Shown piece by piece: positions 1 through 6,235 of a stretch of 16,917 bases of DNA (its first letter is position 1; each line of letters opens with the position of its first letter). The stretch comes from Acidobacteriota bacterium (GTDB lineage: Bacteria; Acidobacteriota; Vicinamibacteria; Marinacidobacterales; SMYC01), in assembly GCA_029263435.1 (NCBI GenBank), contig JAJCXL010000191.1:1-16917 (forward strand). Reading direction: 5' to 3'. The notes beneath the pieces are model-generated. The model saw only the letters and a program-made list of their open reading frames with translations, did not search any database and was not told where the DNA came from. Both the position numbers and the translations under genes were made by a program.

Positions 1-628
1 TGAGCTGGTCGACCACGTGATCGAGATCGAAAAAGAGCTCGTCGCCGAAGCGATCGAAGCGGGTGCCCGATACGTCCAGTTCGACTTTCCGGCCTACCCC
101 TACCTCGTCGATCCCGCTTGGGTCCGCGCGATCGAAAAGGAAGGCTGGTCCAAAGAAAAGGTGCTGCAGCTCGCGATCGAGAGCGATCAGGCCGTGATCG
201 ACGAGATTCCGGATGACGTGCAGAGCTCGATGCACATTTGCCGCGGCAACAACCAGTCGCGCTATCTGTGCGAAGGACCGCTCGACAGCGTCGCCGAGGC
301 CGTGTTCCAAGACCTTCCCTATGACGCGTTTCTCGTCGAGTGGGAGGATCGCGACCGCATGGGCGATTTCAGTGCGCTTCGATTCGTGAAAGAGGGAGGA
401 CCTCGAATCGTGCTCGGCATCGTGAGCTCCAAGCGTCCCGCGCTCGAGTCGTTGGACTCGCTTCTCTCACGAATGGATGAAGCTTCCACTCATGTGCCGT
501 GGGAGCAGCTCGCGATCTCGACTCAGTGCGGCTTCGCCTCGACCCAGGCAGGAAACGCGCTCACCGAAGACGACCAGTGGCGAAAGCTCGAGCTCGTCTC
601 CGCCGCGGCCGTCAAACTCTGGGGTTGA
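1..628 (+). CDS. MetE-like cobalamin-independent methionine synthase C-terminal domain, 5' truncated
   Basis: The frame is open to the left edge of the window, so this is the 3' part of a gene; a GTG at 17 is internal rather than a demonstrated start. The sequence resembles the C-terminal catalytic barrel of cobalamin-independent methionine synthase, the family that moves a methyl group from a folate-type donor to homocysteine or a related thiol. Counting from position 17, the expected zinc ligands can be picked out: the HIC motif (H73, C75), a glutamate in LVEWED (E108 or E110) and the cysteine of TQCGF (C171). RYVQFDFPAY and VLGIVSSKR are also typical of the family. It is probably a stand-alone C-terminal-domain type protein rather than full-length MetE, but the missing N-terminus prevents certainty. 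The stop overlaps the likely TTG start of the glycosyltransferase gene, suggesting co-translation. The true methyl donor and acceptor cannot be told from sequence. Confidence 0.85.
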   Translation, partial: ELVDHVIEIEKELVAEAIEAGARYVQFDFPAYPYLVDPAWVRAIEKEGWSKEKVLQLAIESDQAVIDEIPDDVQSSMHICRGNNQSRYLCEGPLDSVAEAVFQDLPYDAFLVEWEDRDRMGDFSALRFVKEGGPRIVLGIVSSKRPALESLDSLLSRMDEASTHVPWEQLAISTQCGFASTQAGNALTEDDQWRKLELVSAAAVKLWG

Positions 629-1731
629 GCACACTGAGCGCACGTGTTCTCCATGTCACCGACCGGTTGACCGATCGCGGCGGCGCGTATCGTCACCTCG
701 CCGGCGTCGTGGCGTGGCAAGTGGCGCAGGGGATGGAGGTCCGCCTCGCCGCCGGCGTGGATGACGGCACGCTCAACCTTTCGTGCCCCGTCAGCATCGT
801 TCCCCCGCTCGCGGCCCGGAGCCGGGCTCGGGTCGATCTCACCCAGCTGATGACGGAGGCATCACCGGATGTCGTGCACGTCCATACGGTGATGAATCCC
901 ACGGCCCTCGAGTGGATCGGCGCCATGAGCTCGGTGGTCAAAGTGTTGACGGTGCAAGACCACCGGGTGTTTTGTCCCGGGATGGGGAAGTGGACCCTAG
1001 ACGGCCATCCTTGCACCGAGCGTATGTCCCAAGAGCTTTGTGAACAGTGCTTCACTGACGAAGCCTACTATCGAGACATCTACGCGCTCACCCGTGAGCG
1101 CTACGACGTGCTGGAGTCCTTCCGCGTCGTCGTCCTCTCTCGATACATGGCGCAAGAGCTCGCGCTGACGGAAAACTCCGTCCATGTCATCCCGCCGTTC
1201 GTTCATGGTCTCGACCTCGACGCCAGACCGAGTGGGGAGCCCTGCATCTTGTTCGTCGGGCGGCTCGTCGAAGCCAAAGGCGTCGCCGAAGCCGTAGAAG
1301 TTTGCAAACGCTCGGGTCTGAACCTTCCGCTCGTCCTCGCAGGCGCGGGGCCGGCGAGAGAGGCTTGTGGAGACGCGGAGGTACTCGGTTGGGTTTCGCA
1401 CCCGCGGATGGCCGGGCTCTACCGCCGAGCCGTGGCGCTCGTCATGACGCCGCGATGGCAAGAGCCGTTTGGTATCGCAGGGCTCGAAGCGATGACTTTG
1501 GGGACTCCGGTCGCGGGATGGGAGAGCGGCGGCATGCGGGAATGGCACCCGGGGCCGCTAGCGCCTTGGGGCGATATCGACGCCGTCGCGGCGCAGCTTC
1601 GCTCCATCGTGGGCTCGAGAGTCGCCGAGCCCACGGGTTTCGACGAGGATACCCTCATGAAGCGTTTGCTGGCGATTTACGGACGGGACGTAGCGGTAAG
1701 CATCGTGGATCGGGAGCGATCTAGCGATTAA
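625..1731 (+). CDS. GT4-family (GT-B fold) glycosyltransferase
   Basis: This is a retaining GT-B glycosyltransferase of about 368 residues, presumed to transfer a sugar from a nucleotide-sugar donor in the cytoplasm. The start chosen is TTG 625, which overlaps the upstream TGA (TTGA) and gives MSTLSARVLHVTDRL, a normal Rossmann-type first strand. The frame remains open upstream to a GTG at 499, but that extension is arginine-rich shadow of the upstream gene. The C-terminal donor domain shows ILFVGRLVEAKG, LVLAGAGP and the EX7E signature in EPFGIAGLE (about E280 and E288). A cysteine group around residues 117-142 (CPG, PC, CEQC) follows a conserved DHRVFC segment and could bind a metal or form disulfides. 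Acceptor and donor are unknown. Pairing with a MetE-like gene is unusual. Its TAA lies in a TTAA shared with the convergent gene on the other strand. Confidence 0.85.
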   Translation: MSTLSARVLHVTDRLTDRGGAYRHLAGVVAWQVAQGMEVRLAAGVDDGTLNLSCPVSIVPPLAARSRARVDLTQLMTEASPDVVHVHTVMNPTALEWIGAMSSVVKVLTVQDHRVFCPGMGKWTLDGHPCTERMSQELCEQCFTDEAYYRDIYALTRERYDVLESFRVVVLSRYMAQELALTENSVHVIPPFVHGLDLDARPSGEPCILFVGRLVEAKGVAEAVEVCKRSGLNLPLVLAGAGPAREACGDAEVLGWVSHPRMAGLYRRAVALVMTPRWQEPFGIAGLEAMTLGTPVAGWESGGMREWHPGPLAPWGDIDAVAAQLRSIVGSRVAEPTGFDEDTLMKRLLAIYGRDVAVSIVDRERSSD

Positions 1732-2021
1732 GCCGTCACTCTCCTCGTGGAAAGCGTGCTGACGGATTGATGCAGAGCCTCGAGCTCGGAATCTTTGAGA
1801 GCCAATGCATTCTCCGCCGCCGACAGCTCATCGAGCGCCATGCTCAACTGTGCTTCGACGGCGTCCCAGTTGTGTCTCGCGTCGTCTAGCCTCCGACGGT
1901 AGTGACCGCGCTGGCGCTCGAGCTGCATGCCCCAGACTCGGTAGCCGACGGCCACGCCCGCAGAGAACACGACGGAGACGAGAACCATGATCTCAATAAT
2001 CTCGAGAACTTGATTCAGCAT
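1728..2021 (-). CDS. Small single-pass membrane protein with C-terminal coiled coil, unknown function
   Basis: The protein has 97 residues. A hydrophobic helix at about residues 8-30 is followed by a basic stretch (RQRGHYRRRLDD) and then a heptad-like Leu/Ala/Glu-rich segment at about residues 45-90, as expected for a single-pass inner-membrane anchor with a cytoplasmic coiled coil. A strong Shine-Dalgarno GGAGG lies about six bases upstream of ATG at 2021. The stop shares a TTAA with the end of the glycosyltransferase gene on the opposite strand, so the two genes converge with a few bases of overlap. It sits just downstream of the DUF3309-type gene on the same strand and may be co-transcribed with it. 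I do not recognise a named family; it could be a small scaffold or an envelope-stress accessory protein, but nothing in the sequence proves a role. Confidence 0.7.
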   Translation of the reverse strand: MLNQVLEIIEIMVLVSVVFSAGVAVGYRVWGMQLERQRGHYRRRLDDARHNWDAVEAQLSMALDELSAAENALALKDSELEALHQSVSTLSTRRVTA

Positions 2022-2074
2022 GACTACCTCCGAACATGCCTAGTACTACGCGGTCGATGCTTGATGTTCTCGAC

Positions 2075-2227
2075 TCACAGCCGTCCGGTTAGCAGTAGTA
2101 CGACGACGATGAGAAGGACCAAGCCCAGCCCACCACTCGGGGCGTAACCCCAACTCTGGGAGTGCCCCCAGCTCGGCAGCGCACCGACGACCAACATGAC
2201 GAGCAAAATCAAAATAATGAGATTCAT
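2075..2227 (-). CDS. DUF3309-type 50-residue hydrophobic membrane peptide
   Basis: A 50-codon gene on the minus strand starts at ATG 2225-2227 and stops at 2075-2077. The product begins MNLIILILLVMLVVGALPSW, has a short aromatic/glycine-rich middle (SWGYAPSGG) and ends in a second hydrophobic segment finishing TGRL. This two-helix hairpin with a central W/Y/G/P turn matches the DUF3309 family of very small bacterial membrane proteins as I recall it, whose function is not established. A strong Shine-Dalgarno AGGAGGA sits seven to eight bases before the ATG. The 53 bases separating it from the following minus-strand membrane/coiled-coil gene allow one transcript. Such peptides are often found near stress genes, which fits this neighbourhood, but that is inference. 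Confidence 0.8.
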   Translation of the reverse strand: MNLIILILLVMLVVGALPSWGHSQSWGYAPSGGLGLVLLIVVVLLLTGRL

Positions 2228-2508
2228 TCTTTTTCCTCCTGTTGGCTGAAGAATATGGCGGCGTGCGATCGAACCCTATCGGGTAAGAGGCGTAGGCCTG
2301 GAGGAAAACAACCCTAGGGCGGCGGCGTACGACTCTCGATCCCGGACGTTTCGGCGACAGAGATTCGCGAAGGCGCTGTCCGGCGGGAACTGTCGGTGTT
2401 CAGAAATACGAGCGAGTCGCGCCCGCGGCCAATCCCCGCGCGACGACCGGCGACGGAGCTGAAGCGCCGCGGTATCAGCTATGCGACCGTTGCTGCGCGC
2501 GCGGTGTA
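2228..2508. other. Intergenic region between two minus-strand genes, with one GC-rich inverted repeat
   Basis: About 280 bp lie between the end of the ABM-like gene and the start of the DUF3309-type gene. The region must hold the promoter for the DUF3309-type gene, but I cannot point to convincing -35/-10 or -24/-12 elements. GTCGCGC (2416-2422) and GCGCGAC (2438-2444) form a perfect 7-bp inverted repeat with a 15-base loop about 65 bp past the ABM-like stop. It could help end transcription of that gene, but no T-run follows it. No credible ORF with a ribosome-binding site is seen. Confidence 0.4.
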
Positions 2509-2784
2509 TCAGCCTCGAATGACGTTATGCACCGGGAGGATTCGGGGCTCCGCCGGGGCGACCCCGGCCGCTTCCAGAACGGAGATCAGCTTTTCGGCGA
2601 ACTTCTGCATCTTTTCGGACGACTCCCAGTGGTCGAGGACGAACCAGCCACCGTCGACGCGGCAGGAGATGTGATCGATCCGGCCGTCCGGTGCGCCCAG
2701 GCCCGCCGCTTCTAGATCCTTCACGGTGCGGTCGTACTGCTCTGTCGTCATTCCCGGTATCTCGAAAATCGCTGCGATGGCCAC
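2509..2784 (-). CDS. Small ABM-like dimeric alpha/beta-barrel protein
   Basis: The 91-residue product begins MAIAAIFEIPGMTTEQYDRT and contains GWFVLDHWESSEKMQKFAEKL. This is the layout of a ferredoxin-like dimeric alpha/beta barrel of the antibiotic-biosynthesis-monooxygenase-like group: an opening strand, a helix after 'EQYD', a central strand with W-x-x-x-x-W spacing, a helix with 'F', and a closing strand near PVHNVI. Family members include cofactor-free monooxygenases, haem-degrading enzymes and many proteins without known activity, so no reaction is assigned. The start is GTG 2782-2784, preceded by AGAGGA about three to four bases upstream; there is no better ATG. It is divergent from the AI-2E-family gene, with an AT-rich stretch just upstream (about 2790-2820) that probably holds its promoter. 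Confidence 0.7.
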   Translation of the reverse strand: MAIAAIFEIPGMTTEQYDRTVKDLEAAGLGAPDGRIDHISCRVDGGWFVLDHWESSEKMQKFAEKLISVLEAAGVAPAEPRILPVHNVIRG

Positions 2785-2848
2785 GGTTCCTCTTTAGAAA
2801 ATAAAACAACATTCTATAGGAATCCGTTCCTCGAGGGGAGAGCGAATC

Positions 2849-3034
2849 ATGGTGACGCCGGGCTCACGCGAGCCGTGCTCTCACAAGAAATCAGGCGAAA
2901 TCCTCGGACAAATAGGGGCGAGAACCGATGTCGCGGCGCGCTCGGTCTCGACACACTTGGTCGTCATGCTGAACGACTGGAAGCCATACGAACCCGGGCC
3001 GGCGTCTAGCCCCGCGCTCGAACGACATCCTTAA
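2849..3034 (+). CDS. Doubtful small ORF in the leader of the AI-2E-family gene
   Basis: A 61-codon ORF begins at ATG 2849 after a purine-rich GGGGAGAG about eight bases upstream, and ends seven bases before the first possible start of the AI-2E-family gene. Its codon third positions are moderately GC-rich, about 70% by hand count, so coding is not excluded. The product (MVTPGSREPC...) has no recognisable domain, signal or membrane helix. It may be a genuine small gene, a leader ORF or chance. It is listed only because it occupies most of the 265-bp gap and has a plausible ribosome-binding site. Confidence 0.25.
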   Translation: MVTPGSREPCSHKKSGEILGQIGARTDVAARSVSTHLVVMLNDWKPYEPGPASSPALERHP

Positions 3035-3049
3035 GGCGGGTTGGAGACG

Positions 3050-4183
3050 ATGCAAGTGCCAGCGGAACGAACGCCGCGCGATTCCGGACTTTCGACGCGA
3101 GCGCAGCCGTCAGCCCCGCGTTTAGCGGAGACGACAGCGGGCGGCGACCGTCGTGCCGGCGAGGCCGTCACCCGCCGGCTCTTGGGCATCATCGCCGCGG
3201 TACTCGTCATCGGGGCGCTGAAGCTTGCCTCGCCGGTGGCGCTTCCCCTTGCACTCGCGATCTTGCTCTTGGCTATCGTGTGGCCGATCCAGGAGCGCCT
3301 CGAAAGCCACCTCGGTGGACGCTGGGGGACGTTGGTCAGCATGATGACCGTCTTCGCCCTCATGGCGGTGTTCGTCGCCGCCATGTTCGTGGCTACCCGC
3401 ATGATCGCGGAGCAACTACCGAACTACCAGCCGGTCGTACAGCAACGCTATCAATCTATCGTCGAATGGATGTCGGCGAAGGGTGTCCCTTTCGAGCCCG
3501 ATCGGGACGACATCGTCGCGGCCGCCGGACGCGCGCTGAGCGTTTTCGGCTCCGGTATCCAAGGGGTGTACTCACTCGTCGGACGTCTCGTGCTGGCCCT
3601 TTTGTTTTTGATGTTCGGACTTCTCGAGCTTCCCGCTCTCTATCGCAAACTCCGCAAAGCTCCCGATGACAGCCCGACCGCGAGGGTGCTGCTCGCATCC
3701 AAGACGATCGGAAGGCGCTATCGGCAGTACATGTGGACCAAGGCGCTCACGAGCGCTCTTACCGGGGTGGCGACGACGTTGTTTTGTTGGGCCTTGGGCC
3801 TCGACCTCGCTTTCGTGTGGGGTCTCGTCGCGTTCGTCCTCAACTTCATTCCCAATATCGGATCGATGATCGCCGTCATCCCGCCAACGATTCTGGCGTT
3901 TCTTCAATTCGACGACCACTGGTACGGGCTTCTTACCCTGATCGGGCTCGCGTTCGTTCAGTTCTCGATCGGAAGCTATGTCGATCCGCGGATGCAAGGC
4001 AAGAACCTGAAGCTCTCGCCGTTCGTCGTTCTGCTCTCAATCGTTTTCTGGGGTTGGATGTGGGGCGTGGTCGGAGCCCTCGTCGGTGTGCCGATGACCG
4101 TCGGTGCTCTGGCGTTGTGCCGCAACTTCGAGCGCACGAAGTGGGTGTCGGTCCTTCTCGCGGACCTCCCCGCGCATGATTGA
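3050..4183 (+). CDS. AI-2E family (PerM-like) integral membrane transporter
   Basis: A polytopic inner-membrane protein of about 377 residues. After a polar N-terminus of about 40 residues come hydrophobic pairs near 45-85 and 100-120, a soluble central stretch with helices, and a C-terminal bundle. The C-terminal signature of the AI-2E transporter (TqsA/PerM) family is clear: FVLNFIPNIGSMIAVIPP, then GSYVDPRMQGKNLKLSP, then WGVVGALVGVPMT. Members export small molecules; some are linked to autoinducer-2 and others to Na+/H+ antiport, so the substrate is open. TTG 3041 and ATG 3050 are both possible starts; ATG 3050 is chosen although its GGAG is only three bases upstream. The neighbours (HtpX protease, YflT-like protein) suggest an envelope-stress setting. 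No terminator is evident after the TGA. Confidence 0.9.
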   Translation: MQVPAERTPRDSGLSTRAQPSAPRLAETTAGGDRRAGEAVTRRLLGIIAAVLVIGALKLASPVALPLALAILLLAIVWPIQERLESHLGGRWGTLVSMMTVFALMAVFVAAMFVATRMIAEQLPNYQPVVQQRYQSIVEWMSAKGVPFEPDRDDIVAAAGRALSVFGSGIQGVYSLVGRLVLALLFLMFGLLELPALYRKLRKAPDDSPTARVLLASKTIGRRYRQYMWTKALTSALTGVATTLFCWALGLDLAFVWGLVAFVLNFIPNIGSMIAVIPPTILAFLQFDDHWYGLLTLIGLAFVQFSIGSYVDPRMQGKNLKLSPFVVLLSIVFWGWMWGVVGALVGVPMTVGALALCRNFERTKWVSVLLADLPAHD

Positions 4184-4382
4184 AATCCCTTCGAGCAAGC
4201 TAAAAGTACCTATGTCAACGCACAACTCCTTCGGTCGTGATGACGGCGGGAGCGACTGCTCGCGTGGCAACGATTCGGAAGTTATTTCCGGTCAAACTTT
4301 CGGGTTCTTGAGGTCGCCGGACTTTCCCGAGACCGAGGCCTCACTTAACCCGTGTCCATCGCGGCTCAGCAACATCGAATTA

Positions 4383-4400
4383 CTGGCACGTGCCGTGCAG
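4383..4400 (+). promoter_or_regulatory. Candidate sigma-54 (-24/-12) promoter for the leader ORF/htpX-like unit
   Basis: CTGGCACGTGCCGTGCAG matches the sigma-54 consensus TGGCACG-N4-TTGCA with a single change (G for the first T of TTGC). The invariant GG (4385-4386) and GC (4397-4398) are separated by exactly ten bases. Transcription would begin near 4410, placing the AGGAGGAGA ribosome-binding site (4416-4422) and the leader ATG (4427) just downstream, a sensible short leader. The left part is also a perfect 10-bp palindrome (GGCACGTGCC, 4385-4394). If real, expression needs an AAA+ enhancer-binding activator, which is not encoded in this window. Confidence 0.6.
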
Positions 4401-4426
4401 TCCTAATGAGTCACAGGAGGAGACGG

Positions 4427-4477
4427 ATGGCACTTTTTGATGTCGTCCGAAACGCGCGAAGGAAACTACCGCGATGA
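4427..4477 (+). CDS. 16-codon leader ORF translationally coupled to the htpX-like gene
   Basis: ATG 4427 follows a near-perfect Shine-Dalgarno (AGGAGGAGA, 4416-4422) and encodes MALFDVVRNARRKLPR. Its TGA (4475-4477) overlaps the ATG of the protease gene (4474-4476) as ATGA. The protease gene itself has only a weak, distant AAGGAAA upstream, so most of its ribosomes may arrive by termination-reinitiation from this leader. The peptide is basic and has no known family. It could act only as a coupling device, or it could be a small functional peptide. The adjacent sigma-54-like promoter, with its predicted start site just before this ORF, supports its being translated. Confidence 0.55.
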   Translation: MALFDVVRNARRKLPR

Positions 4478-5301
4478 ATCAAGTCAAAGTTTTCGTACTC
4501 CTCGCGGGGCTGACCGGGCTGTTTGGAACGGTCGGGTTTCTGGTCGCCGGGCGAATGGGAATGATCCTCGCGCTCGGATTGGCGACGGTCATGAACGTCG
4601 TCGCATTCTTCCGATCCGCGAAGATGGTGCTTCGGGCGTACCAGGCCCGCGTCGTGAGCGAGAGCGAAGCGCCCGAGCTCTATCGGATCGTGGACCGACT
4701 ACGGCAGCGTGCCGGATTACCGATGCCCACAATCGCCATCGCTCCGCACTCGCAACCAAACGCCTTTGCCACGGGTCGCAACGCCGACAACGCCGTCGTT
4801 TGTGTCACCGAGGGACTCATGCGGCTGGTTGACCAGGACGAGCTCGAAGGCGTCCTCGCGCACGAGCTGGGACATATTCAGAATCGGGACATGTTGCTTC
4901 AAACCGTTTCGGCGAGCATCGCCGGCGCGATCGGAAATCTTTCGAGCTTCGCCATGGTCGGCGGACAGAGGCGCCGAGGAGGCTCGCTGCTGGGGCTCGT
5001 ATTCATGGTGGTCGGACCCATCGGCGCGATGATCCTGCAGTTCGCCATCAGCCGGCAACGGGAGTTCGAAGCGGATAGAGCAGGGGCGGAGATCAGCCGT
5101 AAGCCGTTGGCACTCGCGAGCGCTCTCACGAAGCTCGCTTCTGCCGCACAAAGAGTTCCGATGCGCATCCCACCGTCTGTCGCAGCCCTCGCGGTGGTGA
5201 ATCCTTTGGCGGCATTCGGGGGGGTGACGAAGCTCTTCGCTACCCACCCATCGACGGCGGAGCGGGTCCGACGGCTCGAAGCGCTCGCAGCTGAGATGTG
5301 A
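4474..5301 (+). CDS. htpX: HtpX-like M48 family membrane zinc metalloprotease
   Basis: The 275-residue product has the HtpX layout: two N-terminal membrane helices (about 5-25 and 30-47), a zinc-protease domain, and a further hydrophobic segment at about 173-192. The HEXXH motif is H130-ELG-H134 (within LAHELGHIQNRD), and the third zinc ligand is the glutamate of the EFEAD motif (about E197). The C-terminal THPSTAERVRRLEAL is typical of the family. HtpX-type proteases degrade damaged or misassembled inner-membrane proteins with the active site facing the cytoplasm, usually as part of an envelope-stress response. ATG 4474 overlaps the stop of a 16-codon leader ORF. A sigma-54-like promoter lies about 90 bp upstream and the YflT-like gene follows 56 bp downstream, so a leader-htpX-YflT transcript is likely. 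The htpX symbol reflects family membership; orthology to the E. coli gene is not shown. Confidence 0.9.
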   Translation: MNQVKVFVLLAGLTGLFGTVGFLVAGRMGMILALGLATVMNVVAFFRSAKMVLRAYQARVVSESEAPELYRIVDRLRQRAGLPMPTIAIAPHSQPNAFATGRNADNAVVCVTEGLMRLVDQDELEGVLAHELGHIQNRDMLLQTVSASIAGAIGNLSSFAMVGGQRRRGGSLLGLVFMVVGPIGAMILQFAISRQREFEADRAGAEISRKPLALASALTKLASAAQRVPMRIPPSVAALAVVNPLAAFGGVTKLFATHPSTAERVRRLEALAAEM

Positions 5302-5357
5302 ACGACACAACCAGGATCTGAACAGCTAGTCGATACGTTAGAAGAAAGGAGAATCAA

Positions 5358-5858
5358 ATGGCCAAGACAGTGAGTGCGGTATTCGATACGAAAGTGACGG
5401 CAAGCGATGCGCTGGAGCGACTCATCAAGCATGGGTTCAGCGACAAAGACGTCAGTTTAATGATGTCGGACGCGACGAGAGGACGTGATTTCTCGATCGC
5501 AGTCGAGACGAAAGCCTCGGAGGGGGCGGCGGCAGGCGCCACCATCGGTGGTGCGATCGGAGGCATCGCCGCAGCAATGATCGCGACCGGCGTACTGGCT
5601 GCTCCAGGAATCGGATTGCTCGCTGCCGGTCCGCTCGTCGCGACTTTGGCGGGACTGGGCGCCGGCGGTGCGGTCGGCGGCGTTTCGGGTGCCTTGGTCG
5701 GTCTGGGCGTGCCGGAGCATGAAGCGACGATCATCAACGATGAGCTCAAAGAAGGCGCGATCCTCGTGGGCGTCCGCGCGCACGACGATCAGATCGAGCA
5801 GGCCGAGACCGTTTTCAAGGATACCGGCGGACGAAGCATTCGTGCGTACAGCGCTTGA
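5358..5858 (+). CDS. YflT/general-stress-17M-like protein with glycine-zipper core
   Basis: The product has 166 residues. Residues 1-40 (KTVSAVFDTKVTASDALERL, then HGFSDKDVSLM) resemble the YflT domain of heat-induced/general stress proteins. The middle (about 55-118) is a Gly/Ala-rich glycine-zipper region with GxxxG spacing, long enough for two membrane-inserting helices. The C-terminal part (EHEATIINDELKEGAILVGVRA, to about 160) looks like a second alpha/beta unit that mirrors the first. A strong AAAGGAGA precedes ATG 5358. It follows the htpX-like gene and probably shares its transcript. Proteins of this design are common in bacteria that accumulate stress proteins, but their biochemical role is not known. 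The TGA is immediately followed by the hairpin-rich intergenic region. Confidence 0.75.
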   Translation: MAKTVSAVFDTKVTASDALERLIKHGFSDKDVSLMMSDATRGRDFSIAVETKASEGAAAGATIGGAIGGIAAAMIATGVLAAPGIGLLAAGPLVATLAGLGAGGAVGGVSGALVGLGVPEHEATIINDELKEGAILVGVRAHDDQIEQAETVFKDTGGRSIRAYSA

Positions 5859-5945
5859 GTCGTTCGCAGCTCGGGGTGTCGGGTGCTAGAAGCGAAGTCA
5901 TTCTCTCCAAGCGGAGGCACACGTCGGTTACGCCCGGACTGTCTT

Positions 5946-5985
5946 CGAACGAGTCCGCCTGCCGGGTGCGGGCGGACTCGATTCG
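5946..5985 (+). terminator. Strong hairpin, possible transcription terminator or structured RNA element
   Basis: CGAACGAGTCCGCC (5946-5959) and GGCGGACTCGATTCG (5971-5985) form a 14-bp stem with one bulged A around an 11-base loop. It lies 88 bases after the YflT-like stop. No T-run follows, so it is not a classical intrinsic terminator; it could act with Rho, stabilise mRNA ends, or be one domain of a larger RNA. Confidence 0.4.
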
Positions 5986-6175
5986 CCCAGCCTCTCCGCA
6001 ACGACGTCGACCGCGACTTGTCGCGGCGGTGAGGCTTGCGGAAGCGAGAATCCCGCAAGCGGCAGACACATAGGTCGTCCTAGCCCGATCCTCCCTGCTG
6101 TGGGTGAGAATGAGAGGACTCCGCAGCGTGTCAACCCTTGTTGGTGACGCGTATCGCTCATTTTATCGTCTCAGA

Positions 6176-6223
6176 ACCGTGTAGTCCGGAAACCTTTTAG
6201 TCCGCGAACGCGTCCTACACGGT
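6176..6223 (+). promoter_or_regulatory. Inverted repeat abutting the ADOP permease 1 ribosome-binding site
   Basis: ACCGTGTAG (6176-6184) and CTACACGGT (6215-6223) are perfect 9-bp complements separated by 30 bases. The 3' arm ends one base before GGAGG (6224-6228), which serves GTG 6236. A direct repeat TAGTCCG occurs at 6182-6188 and 6198-6204 inside it. This could be an operator for a dimeric regulator or an mRNA stem that controls access to the ribosome-binding site. Confidence 0.45.
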
Positions 6224-6235
6224 GGAGGACGACTC

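Larger units (their letters stand above)
5859..6235. other. Hairpin-rich 377-bp intergenic region upstream of ADOP permease 1
   Basis: I see no convincing gene here: short ORFs on both strands lack ribosome-binding sites and recognisable products. Instead there are five inverted repeats in about 280 bp. (a) 5946-5959 pairs with 5971-5985, 14 bp with one bulged A. (b) CCGCGAC 6011-6017 pairs with GTCGCGG 6020-6026. (c) GCTTGCGG 6034-6041 pairs with CCGCAAGC 6053-6060. (d) 6126-6135 pairs with 6140-6150, with three G-U pairs and a bulge. (e) ACCGTGTAG 6176-6184 pairs with CTACACGGT 6215-6223. Hairpin (a) may terminate the htpX-like transcript, while (e) abuts the permease ribosome-binding site. 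The whole could be a structured RNA leader. Confidence 0.5.

Noticed and set aside
499..624. Upstream extension of the glycosyltransferase to GTG 499
   Set aside because: The extra 42 residues are arginine-rich out-of-frame shadow of the MetE-like gene; TTG 625 with TTGA overlap gives a normal GT-B N-terminus.
5855..6073. 72-codon ORF starting at a TTGA overlap with the YflT-like stop
   Set aside because: Ser/Arg-rich sequence without domain, crossing several hairpins; no ribosome-binding site, so read as non-coding.
5859..6235. Integron attC site or transposon end
   Set aside because: The inverted repeats lack the RYYYAAC/GTTRRRY core pair, and there is no transposase, integrase or target-site duplication nearby.
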